A stretch of DNA of 24,544 nt, taken from Dehalococcoidales bacterium. Lineage in GTDB: Bacteria; Chloroflexota; Dehalococcoidia; Dehalococcoidales; UBA3254. The stretch is from assembly GCA_016926695.1 (NCBI GenBank), contig JAFGOB010000057.1, positions 1-24,544 of the forward strand, read 5' to 3'. The position numbers were made by a program, and so were the translations under genes. Of this stretch, positions 14,091 to 22,610 are shown piece by piece; within the stretch, counting starts at the first letter, position 1; each line of letters starts with the position of its first letter. Below the pieces are notes generated by a model. The model searched no databases. It saw only the letters and a program-made list of their open reading frames with translations, and was not told the origin of the DNA.

Positions 14091-15605
14091 TTATTCCGCC
14101 TGTGCGAAGTCCATGCTCCAGCGGGCGGTAACTGTTGTGCCCTGGCCGGGCTGACTTTCAATATCCAGCCGGGCACCGATTTCCCTGGCCCGCTCCTTCA
14201 TTATACCCACTCCCAGGCTCTGGGCCTGAATGTCCTCCGCATCGAAACCCTTACCGTCATCCTGTATAGAAATGCGGACTTCGTCAGAAAGGTAATGCAG
14301 GCTGACGTGCGCCTGGGAGGCTGAAGAGTGTTTGGCCACGTTATTAAGGGCCTCCTGAGCAATACGGTAAAGGGCAGTCTTTACTTCAGGCGGCAGGTTG
14401 TTCTGGCCCTCGATATCCACCTTTACCGGTATCCTGGCACGACCGTTAATTGATTCGCTCAACTGGCGCAGGAGGTCTCCCAGCTCGGCATCCTTCAGGG
14501 CTACGGGCCGCAGCTCCAGCAGCAGGGTGCGCATTTCCGCCAGCGCCCCGCGTGTCAGTTCCCTGATCTCTCCTATACGTTTACGTCCCTCTTCCGGATT
14601 ACGCTCCCACAACCTTGGCAATACCTCCGCTATCAGACTGGCAGAGAAAAGGGTCTGGCTGACTGCATCATGCAGGTCTCTGGCCAGACGGTTGCGTTCT
14701 TCGATGGCCGTTCTTTCCTTAAGCTGCTGCGCCAGCAGTGCCTCGGCCTTTTTTTGCTCCGTGCTGTCAATCCCGATGCAGAGGATCTCTTTCAGCTTGT
14801 TGTTATCGTCAAAAATAGGCTTGTTGGTCCAGACTATCCAGGCCTTCTCTCCGTTCCTGAGCGTGTTTTCCTTCTCGTTGTGCACGTATTTTTCTGGATG
14901 AATGGAGATATCCTCCATCATGTTTTCCTGTTCCTGCCGGTTTTTCTCCGTGTCCTGAAGAATGGTACCCACAGCGTTTTGTTCCATTATTTCTTCTTCT
15001 TTATAGCCGAAAAAGTCCTGGGCGAACTTGTTGATAAAGGTAATATCTCCCGCAGTATCCATTTCAATGATAAAGCTGTTGGCGTTATCGATAATACGCC
15101 GGTACTTTATCTCGCTCTGAATGAGAGTGTTCTGGGTGATCTTGCGCTTTTCTATTTCACGCTGAAGCATCCACGAGCTGAAAAAAAGAGCGATGCCCGT
15201 AGCTATAAGGGCAATCGGCCACCACTGGTTAAAGCCGTAAATCCAGGCCAGGCCGACAAAGAGCAAAATGACCCCCGGAATAAGGCGGCTGAAGGAATAG
15301 GAACGCGAGGAAGGATTGATATAATGGACTATGGTATCGATTATAAAAATAACTCCCAGACCGATGACCACAGCCTGCCACCAGCCCAGGTCGCTCAGCC
15401 ATTCCCGGCCCTTGATGAAGAAGAGAATCCCCAGCAATACCAGAAGCAGTCCCCAGAAAAGCCCTCTCAGGGGATCGCTCTGTTTCGGCTGCCGGTCGAC
15501 CTTACGCAGCTCCCGGCGCACCTGCCTGCGGGAGTGGTACTCCATCTCTTTTTTTATTATGTCACCCAGTGACTCACCTGGTTCCGGCCGTTTCGCTTGT
15601 GGCAT
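14091..15605 (-). CDS. Orphan NarL-type histidine kinase with four N-terminal helices and a PAS domain
   Basis: 504 residues from the ATG at 15605, chosen because AGGA lies 9 bp upstream; a GTG ten codons earlier has a poorer site. After a charged cytoplasmic start come four membrane helices (about 47-65, 76-94, 107-123, 128-145). A short coiled coil leads to a PAS/PAC domain (about 165-285). HisKA_3 follows with DLHDAVSQTLFSAS (phospho-acceptor H312), then HATPase_c with AQEALNNVAKH (416-426), DDGKGF (449-454) and LGVGIMKERA (464-473). No response regulator is adjacent, so the partner is elsewhere. It lies 75 bp downstream of the glcF-like gene and may be cotranscribed with it. The signal, perhaps redox or a PAS ligand, is unknown. 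Confidence 0.92.
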   Translation of the reverse strand: MPQAKRPEPGESLGDIIKKEMEYHSRRQVRRELRKVDRQPKQSDPLRGLFWGLLLVLLGILFFIKGREWLSDLGWWQAVVIGLGVIFIIDTIVHYINPSSRSYSFSRLIPGVILLFVGLAWIYGFNQWWPIALIATGIALFFSSWMLQREIEKRKITQNTLIQSEIKYRRIIDNANSFIIEMDTAGDITFINKFAQDFFGYKEEEIMEQNAVGTILQDTEKNRQEQENMMEDISIHPEKYVHNEKENTLRNGEKAWIVWTNKPIFDDNNKLKEILCIGIDSTEQKKAEALLAQQLKERTAIEERNRLARDLHDAVSQTLFSASLIAEVLPRLWERNPEEGRKRIGEIRELTRGALAEMRTLLLELRPVALKDAELGDLLRQLSESINGRARIPVKVDIEGQNNLPPEVKTALYRIAQEALNNVAKHSSASQAHVSLHYLSDEVRISIQDDGKGFDAEDIQAQSLGVGIMKERAREIGARLDIESQPGQGTTVTARWSMDFAQAE

Positions 15606-15680
15606 ATCCCGCTTTCCTGCCGGCCGATTATTCACGGCCTGAATGCAGCACTTAATAAATATTACGAAAATGGAGCCTGC

Positions 15681-16970
15681 CTATTCCAGCAGCTCCATAA
15701 TATGCATGACCTTCACGGGGAGTTTATGGCGGGCGATACCGTCCATAAGCTGGATCTCACAGCCGGGACAGCCGCTGGCCACGATATCGGCCCCGGAGTC
15801 ACGCAGGTTTTTTATTTTTTTATCGGCTATCGCGGCGGAAAGTTCATAGTGGTGCAGGCTGAAGGCCCCGGCCATTCCACAGCACCTGTCGGCCTCCGCC
15901 ATTTCCACATACCTGATACCGGGGATCATCTTCAGTATACGGCGGGGCTGCTCCCTGACCCCCATATAGCGGTTGAGATGACAGGGATCGTGCCAGGTGA
16001 CGGTCTTGCCGCGAATCCCAGGGACCGCTCTGTAGGCCTCCTCAGGCAGCTTGAGAATATCGGTTAAAAAGGCGGTAACGTGCACCACTTTTTCCGCCAG
16101 GCGGCGATAGTCCCTTTCCCTCCGGGGCGTATCCGCCAGGTAACGGCTGTAGTCCTTCATAGCCGAACCGCAGGTGGCACAATCGACAATGACATGATCC
16201 AGTCCGTCGAAGGCTTTGACAATGACGTCCGCCATCTTTCTGCCGGTCTCGAAATCACCCGCGCCCATGTAGACCGGAGCGCCGCAGCACCCCTGCCCGC
16301 GGGGCACATCCACTTCCACCCCGTTGCGGGTAAGAAAATCGATGACTTTACGGCCCAGTCCGGGGAAAACGAAATCCGTCATGCAGCCCGTCATGTACCC
16401 GGCCTTGATCCTGACCTCCGTTCCCCGCGGAGGCATATTGACCTCCGGTACAGTCTGTCTTAAAAACCGGGAGGCTGTCTGGGGGATGTTACGCCCCCTG
16501 CCCATACCGGACAGGAACATCGGCAGATGCCTCAAAGAACCTTCGCCCCTGGGGAAAAAGGCCCTCTGGACAGCGCCGGCCGCCTTTACCACGTTCCCGA
16601 AAAGCATCCTGTGGGGAAGAATGCCGCGGTATATCAGGTTATACGGGAAGGAAAGCCCTCGCTTCCTGAACTGGTCGGCCCTGGCGGCAATTACCACAGC
16701 AGGAATATTTACTCCGGCGGGACAATTGGCGGTGCAGGTCTTACATAGTGTGCACTTGTCCAGTCTCTCTGCCATCTGGGCAGTGAAATCCACATCTCCC
16801 CTCAGCAATCCTTTTACCAGTGCATTCCTGCCCCTGGCTACGGAAGACTCAACCATCTCTTCCCGGTAGACCGGACAGGCGGAAAGACAAAAACCGCATT
16901 TCATACACAGATCGTTATCTTTTTGAAACCGCCTGATCTCTTTAAATTTTTGGTCCGGATTCGAAGACAT
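15681..16970 (-). CDS. glcF: Iron-sulfur subunit of a 2-hydroxyacid dehydrogenase (GlcF/LutA-like, CCG domains)
   Basis: Electron-transfer partner of the FAD subunit encoded just upstream, 429 residues. Two [4Fe-4S] motifs occur at the N terminus: C22-x2-C25-x2-C28-x3-C32 and C73-x2-C76-x2-C79-x3-C83. Two cysteine-rich CCG domains follow, including GCCGAPVYMG, DCATCGSAM, HDPCHLNRYMG, DRCCGMAGAF and GCPGCEIQL. These ligate further metal or redox centres and probably pass electrons to a membrane quinone pool or other carrier. It starts 2 bp after the glcD-like stop, with GGGAGGA inside the upstream gene. The substrate of the pair could be glycolate, D-lactate or another 2-hydroxyacid. Confidence 0.92.
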   Translation of the reverse strand: MSSNPDQKFKEIRRFQKDNDLCMKCGFCLSACPVYREEMVESSVARGRNALVKGLLRGDVDFTAQMAERLDKCTLCKTCTANCPAGVNIPAVVIAARADQFRKRGLSFPYNLIYRGILPHRMLFGNVVKAAGAVQRAFFPRGEGSLRHLPMFLSGMGRGRNIPQTASRFLRQTVPEVNMPPRGTEVRIKAGYMTGCMTDFVFPGLGRKVIDFLTRNGVEVDVPRGQGCCGAPVYMGAGDFETGRKMADVIVKAFDGLDHVIVDCATCGSAMKDYSRYLADTPRRERDYRRLAEKVVHVTAFLTDILKLPEEAYRAVPGIRGKTVTWHDPCHLNRYMGVREQPRRILKMIPGIRYVEMAEADRCCGMAGAFSLHHYELSAAIADKKIKNLRDSGADIVASGCPGCEIQLMDGIARHKLPVKVMHIMELLE

Positions 16971-16972
16971 GA

Positions 16973-18355
16973 TTATTCCTCCCAGTATTTCCCCGGATTC
17001 AGGATTCCCCGGGGGTCCAGCACCTTCTTTATATCCTGCATGATCCGCAGGGCCACGGGGTCCATAGCCCTCTTCATAAAACGCTGCTTTTCCAGACCTA
17101 TCCCGTGTTCGCCGGAGATAACGCCACCCAGATCCAGGGTGGCCTCTATCATCTCATCCACCGCCTTCATAGCCCGGGAGAAATTCTCCTGATCCTTTAT
17201 ATCCGTCTGGATGGAAGGGTGAATATTCCCATCGCCGGCATGCCCCGTAAAATGGATGTCAAACCCATACTCCCGTCCGATGGCATAGCACCTCTTCAGC
17301 AGTTCAGCGATTTTGTCCCTAGGAACGGTTATATCCTCGGACAATATGGTAGGGGCGCTGCTGTAAACAGCGCTGAAAGACGCTTTGCGCGTGAGCCAGA
17401 GCTTATCGGCTTCCGCCTCGTCGCATGCGGAGCGGGCCTCCCTGGCTCCCGTATCACGGCAGATGCGGATTACCTGCTCTATCTCCTTTTCCACCGCCTG
17501 CGATTCGCCGTCAGACTGGACCAGCATCAGCGCGCCGGCCTCCACGGGCAGCCCGAGGTGGGACAGCTCCTCTATCCTTCTTAAAAACCAGTTGTCGACA
17601 AATTCCAGCTTGGCGGGTATAATACCGGCGGCTATGATGGATGAAACCGCATCTCCCGCCGTCTCCATGCCGTCAAATACCGCCAGCATGGTCTTCCGGG
17701 CAGGCGGTAAAGGCACTAACCTCAGCGTGATTCCGGTAATTATACCCAGCGTACCCTCAGAACCGGCAAAGAGGGTAGCCAGCTCATAGCCCATGCGGTT
17801 CTTGATGGTCCTGCCTCCCAGCCTGCCAATCTCACCGTTCGCCAGCACCACTTCGAGCCCGAGCAGGTACTGCTTGGTTACGCCGTATTTTACGCAATAA
17901 GGGCCGCCGGCATTTTCGGCCACGGTGCCGCCCATGGTGCAGCCCGCCGCACTCTGGGGGTCCGGAGGATAAAAAAGCCCTTCTTCAGCCAGGGCGATCT
18001 GGAAGTCCTGCATTATCACACCGGGCTCGACCTCGGCCGTCAGCGTAGCCTTATTGATGCCGATAATACGGTTCATTTTAGTCGTACATAGGACAATGCC
18101 CCCTTTGACCGGAATCGAGCCTCCGCTGACATTGGTACCCCCGCCCCTGGGGGTAACGGGAATATTGTTCTCGAAGGCCAGATTCATTATACGTGTGACC
18201 TGCAATGTCGTCTGAGGCAGGACTACCACATCTGGAAGATGGCTCCAAATGGTAGTCCCGTCATAGGAATAGGTCAGCAGGTCTTCTTTGTCCAGCAGGA
18301 CATTCCTTTCACCGGCTATTTCCTTCAGCTTATCTATTTGAGATGATTCAAGCAT
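16973..18355 (-). CDS. glcD: FAD-linked 2-hydroxyacid dehydrogenase (GlcD-like)
   Basis: Oxidises a 2-hydroxyacid to the 2-oxoacid using FAD, 460 residues. The VAO/PCMH-type FAD domain shows PRGGGTNVSGGS (69-80) and DPQSAAGCTMGGTVAENAGG (about 131-150). The C-terminal cap has GHAGDGNIHP and GGVISGEHGIGLEK, which in this family supply His ligands of the substrate site. Length is normal for GlcD (about 460-500). The neighbouring Fe-S subunit shows a GlcDF-type complex lacking GlcE. A TATAAT box lies about 25 bp upstream. The ThDP-dependent enzyme upstream could use the oxoacid product (inference). Glycolate versus D-lactate or longer acids cannot be decided. Confidence 0.93.
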   Translation of the reverse strand: MLESSQIDKLKEIAGERNVLLDKEDLLTYSYDGTTIWSHLPDVVVLPQTTLQVTRIMNLAFENNIPVTPRGGGTNVSGGSIPVKGGIVLCTTKMNRIIGINKATLTAEVEPGVIMQDFQIALAEEGLFYPPDPQSAAGCTMGGTVAENAGGPYCVKYGVTKQYLLGLEVVLANGEIGRLGGRTIKNRMGYELATLFAGSEGTLGIITGITLRLVPLPPARKTMLAVFDGMETAGDAVSSIIAAGIIPAKLEFVDNWFLRRIEELSHLGLPVEAGALMLVQSDGESQAVEKEIEQVIRICRDTGAREARSACDEAEADKLWLTRKASFSAVYSSAPTILSEDITVPRDKIAELLKRCYAIGREYGFDIHFTGHAGDGNIHPSIQTDIKDQENFSRAMKAVDEMIEATLDLGGVISGEHGIGLEKQRFMKRAMDPVALRIMQDIKKVLDPRGILNPGKYWEE

Positions 18356-18377
18356 TCCTCACCTGCCTTATCCGCCC

Positions 18378-18383
18378 ATTATA
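18378..18383 (-). promoter_or_regulatory. Candidate -10 element upstream of the glcD-like gene
   Basis: A perfect TATAAT (18383-18378, minus strand) lies about 23 bp before the ATG; the -35 region is poor. It suggests that glcDF can be transcribed separately from the ThDP enzyme/MoaD pair. In the same 128-bp gap ATCCTTA (18458-18464) and TAAGGAT (18478-18484) form an inverted repeat overlapping the end of the preceding gene. Confidence 0.4.
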
Positions 18384-18483
18384 TTTCATATATTACTTTC
18401 ACGTACAGGTAAGTCCCCACCCAGTTGCGGCATGCTATAACGCCGCTTCTTCCCATTATCCTTATTCAGGGACGGGGTAAGGA

Positions 18484-18759
18484 TTATCCCCCCGTAATCA
18501 GGACCGCCAGGATCAACTCGTCCCGCTCCGTCACAGCCCTTGAAAGCTCCGCCTTGTTAAGGCCTTCAGCGTTAACGTATACATAGACATATTTGAGCAG
18601 ACGGCCCCGGTCATCCAATATCAGCTTTTCCACTCCGGGATAGCGTCTGACCAGGTCTTCCAGGCACTCCCCGACGGTCTGGCCTTCCACCGTGACTGAG
18701 TCATGGCCGCCGGCCAGACTTTGCAACTCCCTGTAAAAAAGCCTGATCCTGATACTCAT
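18484..18759 (-). CDS. MoaD/ThiS-family ubiquitin-like sulfur carrier
   Basis: Small beta-grasp protein, 91 residues from the ATG at 18759, ending in ITGG. The terminal Gly-Gly is the signature of carriers that are adenylated and thiocarboxylated to donate sulfur. VRIRLFYREL-like and VYVNAEGLN segments fit MoaD better than ThiS. A longer in-frame opening overlaps the upstream gene and is discarded: the ATG sits in an ATGA overlap with the stop of the ThDP enzyme, implying translational coupling. Its usual job would be molybdopterin or tungstopterin synthesis. No MoaE or MoeB partner is nearby, so a dedicated role with its neighbour is possible. Confidence 0.85.
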   Translation of the reverse strand: MSIRIRLFYRELQSLAGGHDSVTVEGQTVGECLEDLVRRYPGVEKLILDDRGRLLKYVYVYVNAEGLNKAELSRAVTERDELILAVLITGG

Positions 18760-20453
18760 GCCAGCCTGACATCCACCACCGCCGGCTGACCGGCGCGTAC
18801 CTGATCGAGGGCTTCTACCAGGACGGGTAAAACATCCTGCGGCTCCGAGACGGTCTTGCCATAAGCGCCACAAGCCCTGGCGATGGCTGCATAGTCCGGG
18901 GGTGAGACAATGTTTACCCCAGCTTCAAATCCCTTTTCAGCCGTAAGCTTTTCCTGGCCGAATCCCGCCTGTACCAGTCCTTTTATGGCAGCGTATGACA
19001 TGTTATTAAAGACCACGGCCAGGAAGGGGGCACGGTATGAACGGGCTGACCAGAGCGTGGCCGTGGGACACCCCCAGATAAAGGCCCCGTCACCCATCAG
19101 GCTCACCACCGCCTTTTCGGGTGCGGCCAGTTTGGCCCCCAGGGCCGCGCCCAGTGGCCAGCCGATGGAGCCGCCTGCGCAGCCCAACAGTGTTCCCGGA
19201 AGCGTGCGTTCGATCTGTTCCAGTACCGGTGAAGAGTGTGTTATGGTCTGGTTCAGTACCAGCGTGTCCGCCTCTACAATCTCTGAAATGCAGTTGGCCA
19301 GCCAGTCCGCAGAGATTGGCCTTTCAGCAGCCTGTTTTTTAGCGTTCGACTTTCTTTCGATACGCTGCTGTAGATGTTCATATTCAATCTCGATAAGACG
19401 CTGTTGGTAATATCTCCGTTTCTCGGGAGTAATTCTGCGCTCTATCATCTCAAACAGCGCGGGGATAGCCTGCCTGGAATCAGCCTCGATGAAGACCTCC
19501 GCCGGATGGTCCCACAAAGGAGCATCCCTTTTAGCGGGATCAAGGTCGATGTAAACCACCCTCGCTCCGGGTGCGGGGGCGAAAGGCCCGGCCGCATAGG
19601 GGAGATCGTAGTCAATCAGCAGCAGGACATCGCTCCCGGTAATGTAGCGTCCTGTTCCCCTGGTGCCTCCGCTAATGGGATCAAACCCGCTGAAAAGGGA
19701 ATGGGTGGTAGGAAAATTCATCCTTACGGTACCGCTGATTACCCGGCTGGATACGGTCTCCGCCAGGCGCACCAGGTGGTCCACGGATCCGGCATAACGG
19801 CCTGACTGGCCAGCCATTATGAGGGGACTATTCGCCAATACCAGTAGTTCCGCCGCTTTTTCCAGTCCGGCAGGGTCCGCCTTTTTGAGGGGGACTGCTC
19901 CGGCAGGGGATGGAAGGCCGATCTCGCCCCGGCCGGCAAAAAGCGTCTTGATGGGGGAAGCCAGATAGACCGGACCGCAGGGACCGCTCAGTGAAACGCG
20001 GAACAGCCGGTCAAGGGCATCGGCCACATTCTCTTCTTCCCTGACCTCATAGTCCATCTTGACGCAGTTGCGGACGATAGCCGCCTGGTCATAGGGCTCT
20101 CTGCGCCAGTTTTCCCTGCGGGCGGAAGGCTGTACTCCGGCACAGAGGACGACGGGCACCCTTCCGCGCTGGGCATTGGTCATAGCTCCTCCCACCTGGA
20201 GCGTTCCCAGTTCGCTGTGAACCAGGACTACCTGGGGGCGGCCTGAGACCATGTAGTGGCCGTGAGCCGCGGCCATGGCCACGGACTCGTCCAGGCAAAG
20301 CACCAGGGCAGGAGACTGTTCACCCTCTGCCTTCAAACGCGATACCGCCACCTGGAAAGGAACCGTATCGATGCCCGGGTTGAAGAAAATATACTCCACG
20401 CCATATGAATTCATTACCCGGATGCAGGCCTCAGCCTGTACATACTCTTCCAT
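18756..20453 (-). CDS. ThDP-dependent enzyme of the acetolactate synthase / benzoylformate decarboxylase family
   Basis: Thiamine-diphosphate enzyme acting on 2-oxoacids, 565 residues. The N-terminal Pyr domain has the catalytic glutamate in LCLDESVAMAAA (E56), although the usual HE is DE here. A central DHP-like domain (about 190-335) follows. The C-terminal PP domain has the metal/ThDP motif GDGAFIWG (from 454) ending in NN (483-484). A ribosome site GAGGGG lies 7 bp before the ATG. No small regulatory subunit of acetolactate synthase accompanies it; a sulfur carrier is coupled instead, and glcDF follow. A decarboxylase or lyase on an oxoacid is more likely than branched amino acid synthesis. 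The substrate is unknown. Confidence 0.85.
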   Translation of the reverse strand: MEEYVQAEACIRVMNSYGVEYIFFNPGIDTVPFQVAVSRLKAEGEQSPALVLCLDESVAMAAAHGHYMVSGRPQVVLVHSELGTLQVGGAMTNAQRGRVPVVLCAGVQPSARRENWRREPYDQAAIVRNCVKMDYEVREEENVADALDRLFRVSLSGPCGPVYLASPIKTLFAGRGEIGLPSPAGAVPLKKADPAGLEKAAELLVLANSPLIMAGQSGRYAGSVDHLVRLAETVSSRVISGTVRMNFPTTHSLFSGFDPISGGTRGTGRYITGSDVLLLIDYDLPYAAGPFAPAPGARVVYIDLDPAKRDAPLWDHPAEVFIEADSRQAIPALFEMIERRITPEKRRYYQQRLIEIEYEHLQQRIERKSNAKKQAAERPISADWLANCISEIVEADTLVLNQTITHSSPVLEQIERTLPGTLLGCAGGSIGWPLGAALGAKLAAPEKAVVSLMGDGAFIWGCPTATLWSARSYRAPFLAVVFNNMSYAAIKGLVQAGFGQEKLTAEKGFEAGVNIVSPPDYAAIARACGAYGKTVSEPQDVLPVLVEALDQVRAGQPAVVDVRLA

Positions 20454-20802
20454 GGATATCCCCTCATACTTTTATCTATACTTAACGACAAAATTTTATG
20501 CCGAAAAATGAATTCCATACCGGAGCATTTTCAATTTAAAACGGTCATTTTTTCTGACGTTAAACATAATAGAATTATACCGGTCTGCGACAGATACTTG
20601 CGTCATACCCGGCTACCCAACGCGAACCTGAAGAATGCCCGGAATTATCCATCCGGTTTCGCATCAGGCATAAGCGTCCACTTACGCCTGCCACAGAATA
20701 CACACCGGAATACAATATCATCAAGGTACAGGATGGAAAACGGGACCAGGCACGGGAATCCTGTCGCTCCCCGGAAACGAGGGCGACCGTTGACAACCCC
20801 CA
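20454..20802. other. Intergenic region without a recognisable gene
   Basis: About 350 bp between the rubrerythrin stop and the ThDP-enzyme start, both leftward. Short frames exist on both strands but none has a convincing ribosome site or a family resemblance. The half nearest the ThDP gene is AT-rich and includes a TATAAT-like box on the minus strand near 20574-20579 with no clear -35. No terminator hairpin with a T-run is visible. Confidence 0.5.
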
Positions 20803-21306
20803 TCAGCCCACCTGTTTGAAGCTCTCGGCGCCGTGGCCGCAGATAGCACATTTTTGCGGAGGTTCTCCGGTGACCAGATTGCCGCAGCTCTGGCAAACAT
20901 AATACTTCCGCTCTTCCATCTTCTGCCCGGCTTTAAAATTCTGAAGGGCTTCCTCGAAAAGGGAATTGTGCACTCTCTCAGCTTCCAGGGCATAAGTAAA
21001 AGAAAGGCGGGCACGTTCCGCCTTTTCCTCCATGGCCTTTTCCACCATGGACGGGTAAAAGCCGGTGATTTCACGGTGTTCGCTGGTGGCCGCCGCCAGC
21101 AGGTTATCCCTGGTCGCTCCAACCGCATCCATCACCGTATAATGATTCCTCAAATGTACCATTTCAGCCGCAGCAGCGGCGCGAAACAGGCTACCCACCT
21201 CAGGATATCCTTCCTGTTCGGCTTTCGACGCATACAGTATATAGCGGCAATAAGCCTGGCATTCACCTGCAAAAGCCGATTGTAGATTGCCGTCAGTCTT
21301 ATACAT
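20803..21306 (-). CDS. rbr: Rubrerythrin
   Basis: Peroxide-scavenging non-haem di-iron protein of anaerobes, 167 residues from the ATG at 21306. That start is preceded by GAGGAGG at 8 bp; an ATG nine codons earlier lies on the ribosome site itself and is rejected. The four-helix ferritin-like domain holds E15, E48, H51, E79, E108 and H113 as likely iron ligands. A C-terminal rubredoxin-like domain has C138-x2-C141 and C153-x2-C156. It is monocistronic with its own TATAAT box. It probably works with a reductant such as rubredoxin or an NAD(P)H oxidoreductase encoded elsewhere. Confidence 0.95.
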   Translation of the reverse strand: MYKTDGNLQSAFAGECQAYCRYILYASKAEQEGYPEVGSLFRAAAAAEMVHLRNHYTVMDAVGATRDNLLAAATSEHREITGFYPSMVEKAMEEKAERARLSFTYALEAERVHNSLFEEALQNFKAGQKMEERKYYVCQSCGNLVTGEPPQKCAICGHGAESFKQVG

Positions 21307-21352
21307 GGTATTAGCCTCCTCTAAAAAGACCATCAGGGCTCATTTTGAGGTT

Positions 21353-21358
21353 ATTATA
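21353..21358 (-). promoter_or_regulatory. Candidate -10 element of rubrerythrin
   Basis: Perfect TATAAT on the minus strand, 46 bp upstream of the rubrerythrin ATG; the -35 region (TTTTAT) is weak. I see no obvious PerR box. Confidence 0.4.
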
Positions 21359-21426
21359 CGCCAATTCTCAGGCTAATAAAACAGATTTTGCAGTTTTCAG
21401 TTCATAGTTCACAGTTATGGCGTTGC

Positions 21427-21553
21427 TGCAAAAAGGTTTATTGATTTATTTTTCAGTCTCTGTAGATGTCATGCTGGATACCGACGCTTCCTTTTCACCC
21501 GTCGGGCAGCATCCTCAGGACAGGGTGGATTTTAGTTTTCATACCTTTTTGCA
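21427..21553. repeat. 127-bp segment bounded by 11-bp perfect inverted repeats
   Basis: TGCAAAAAGGT (21427-21437) is the reverse complement of 21543-21553. The segment lies between divergent rubrerythrin and ROK kinase genes and has no gene. It could be a miniature mobile element or chance, since the arms are low in complexity. The remainder of the ~395-bp gap (21307-21701) holds only the two promoters. Confidence 0.3.
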
Positions 21554-21661
21554 CTCGGGTCAGTTATCCGTTTTGAGTTGTTAGTGTTTTGTTTGCAGAT
21601 GCCCCCACAGGGCGGGAAACGGGTAAACGTTAAGAAGCTTACAAAACAGTAGGACCATCGC

Positions 21662-21667
21662 TATAAT
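21662..21667 (+). promoter_or_regulatory. Candidate -10 element of the ROK kinase gene
   Basis: Perfect TATAAT; CTTACA 18 bp upstream (21638-21643) matches four of six -35 positions. The predicted start near 21674-21676 leaves almost no leader for an ATG at 21678, which supports the ATG at 21702. Confidence 0.45.
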
Positions 21668-21701
21668 ACAGGAAAGTATGAAACGGGAGGGTTCGGATAT
21701 C

Positions 21702-22610
21702 ATGGCTCCAACTAAAGAGGGGATATACGGAGCGGTAGAAGCCGGCGGAACAAAGTTCCTTTGCGCGGTCGGAAACGGACCGGACGACCTGCGCGGTGAG
21801 AACCGCATCTCCACCACCACACCCGCCGAAACATTGAGCAAGGCGCTGGAATTTTTCAGGCAGGAGATGAGAAATTATTTTTTGCTGGCCGTGGGCATCG
21901 GCTCTTTCGGCCCGCTGGACCTTGACCCCTGCTCGCGGACATGGGGATATATAACGTCAACACCCAAACCCGGCTGGGGGCATATCAGCCTGGCCGGCGC
22001 AGTCCGTGAATCGCTGGGAATTCCGGTTTTCCTGGATACTGATGTCAACGCCGCCGCCCTGGGCGAGGGGAATTGGGGCGCCGGCCAGGGTCTGGACGAT
22101 TTTATCTACCTTACGGTAGGCACGGGCATCGGCGGAGGAGCAATAGTCAACGGAAGGCTGCTGCACGGACTTACCCATCCGGAAATGGGACACTTACGCC
22201 TGCCTCATGATCGGGTTAAGGACCCTTTCAGGGGTTCATGCCCCTATCACGGTGACTGCCTGGAGGGACTGGCTTCGGGAACGGCCATAAAAGAACGCTG
22301 GGGTCTCGCCCCCGAGGAGATACCGCCGGACCACCCTGCCTGGCGAATGGAAGCGGAATATCTGGCCGACGGCATCGCGGCTTTCATATTGACGCTGTCC
22401 CCAAGCAGAATAATACTGGGCGGCGGCATCATGCAGAAGGAAGGCCTGCTTTCCCTGGTGCGAAAAGCGGTCTTAAAAACGCTGAACGGATATCTTACTG
22501 CGCCTTCGATCACGAACAACATCGAGGAATTTATCGTCCCGCCGGGCCTGGGCAGCAGATCGGGGCTGCTGGGAGCGCTGGCCCTGGCACAGGAGAGATA
22601 CCGGTCATAG
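21702..22610 (+). CDS. ROK-family sugar kinase (glucokinase/fructokinase type)
   Basis: Phosphorylates a hexose with ATP in the cytoplasm, 302 residues. Starting at 21702: phosphate-1 loop VEAGGTK (12-18), catalytic D114 in LDTDVNAAALGE, phosphate-2 GTGIGGG (140-146). The ROK zinc site is H159/H164 in HPEMGH plus C180, H183 and C186 in CPYHGDC. Adenosine contact is near ILGGGIM. The sequence resembles Bacillus fructokinase-type ROK enzymes (TTTPAETLSKALEFF region). An ATG eight codons upstream is less likely because GGGAGGG sits 10 bp before 21702 and a TATAAT box is too close to the first ATG. It lacks the DNA-binding domain of ROK repressors. Sugar specificity is not certain. Confidence 0.9.
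   Translation: MAPTKEGIYGAVEAGGTKFLCAVGNGPDDLRGENRISTTTPAETLSKALEFFRQEMRNYFLLAVGIGSFGPLDLDPCSRTWGYITSTPKPGWGHISLAGAVRESLGIPVFLDTDVNAAALGEGNWGAGQGLDDFIYLTVGTGIGGGAIVNGRLLHGLTHPEMGHLRLPHDRVKDPFRGSCPYHGDCLEGLASGTAIKERWGLAPEEIPPDHPAWRMEAEYLADGIAAFILTLSPSRIILGGGIMQKEGLLSLVRKAVLKTLNGYLTAPSITNNIEEFIVPPGLGSRSGLLGALALAQERYRS

Noticed and set aside
18760..18873. Longer version of the MoaD-like protein
   Set aside because: The extension overlaps the end of the ThDP enzyme, is compositionally odd, and the ATGA-coupled ATG at 18759 starts the family homology.
20508..20896. Small frames on both strands between the ThDP enzyme and rubrerythrin
   Set aside because: They lack ribosome sites and family resemblance, and some overlap the rubrerythrin gene.
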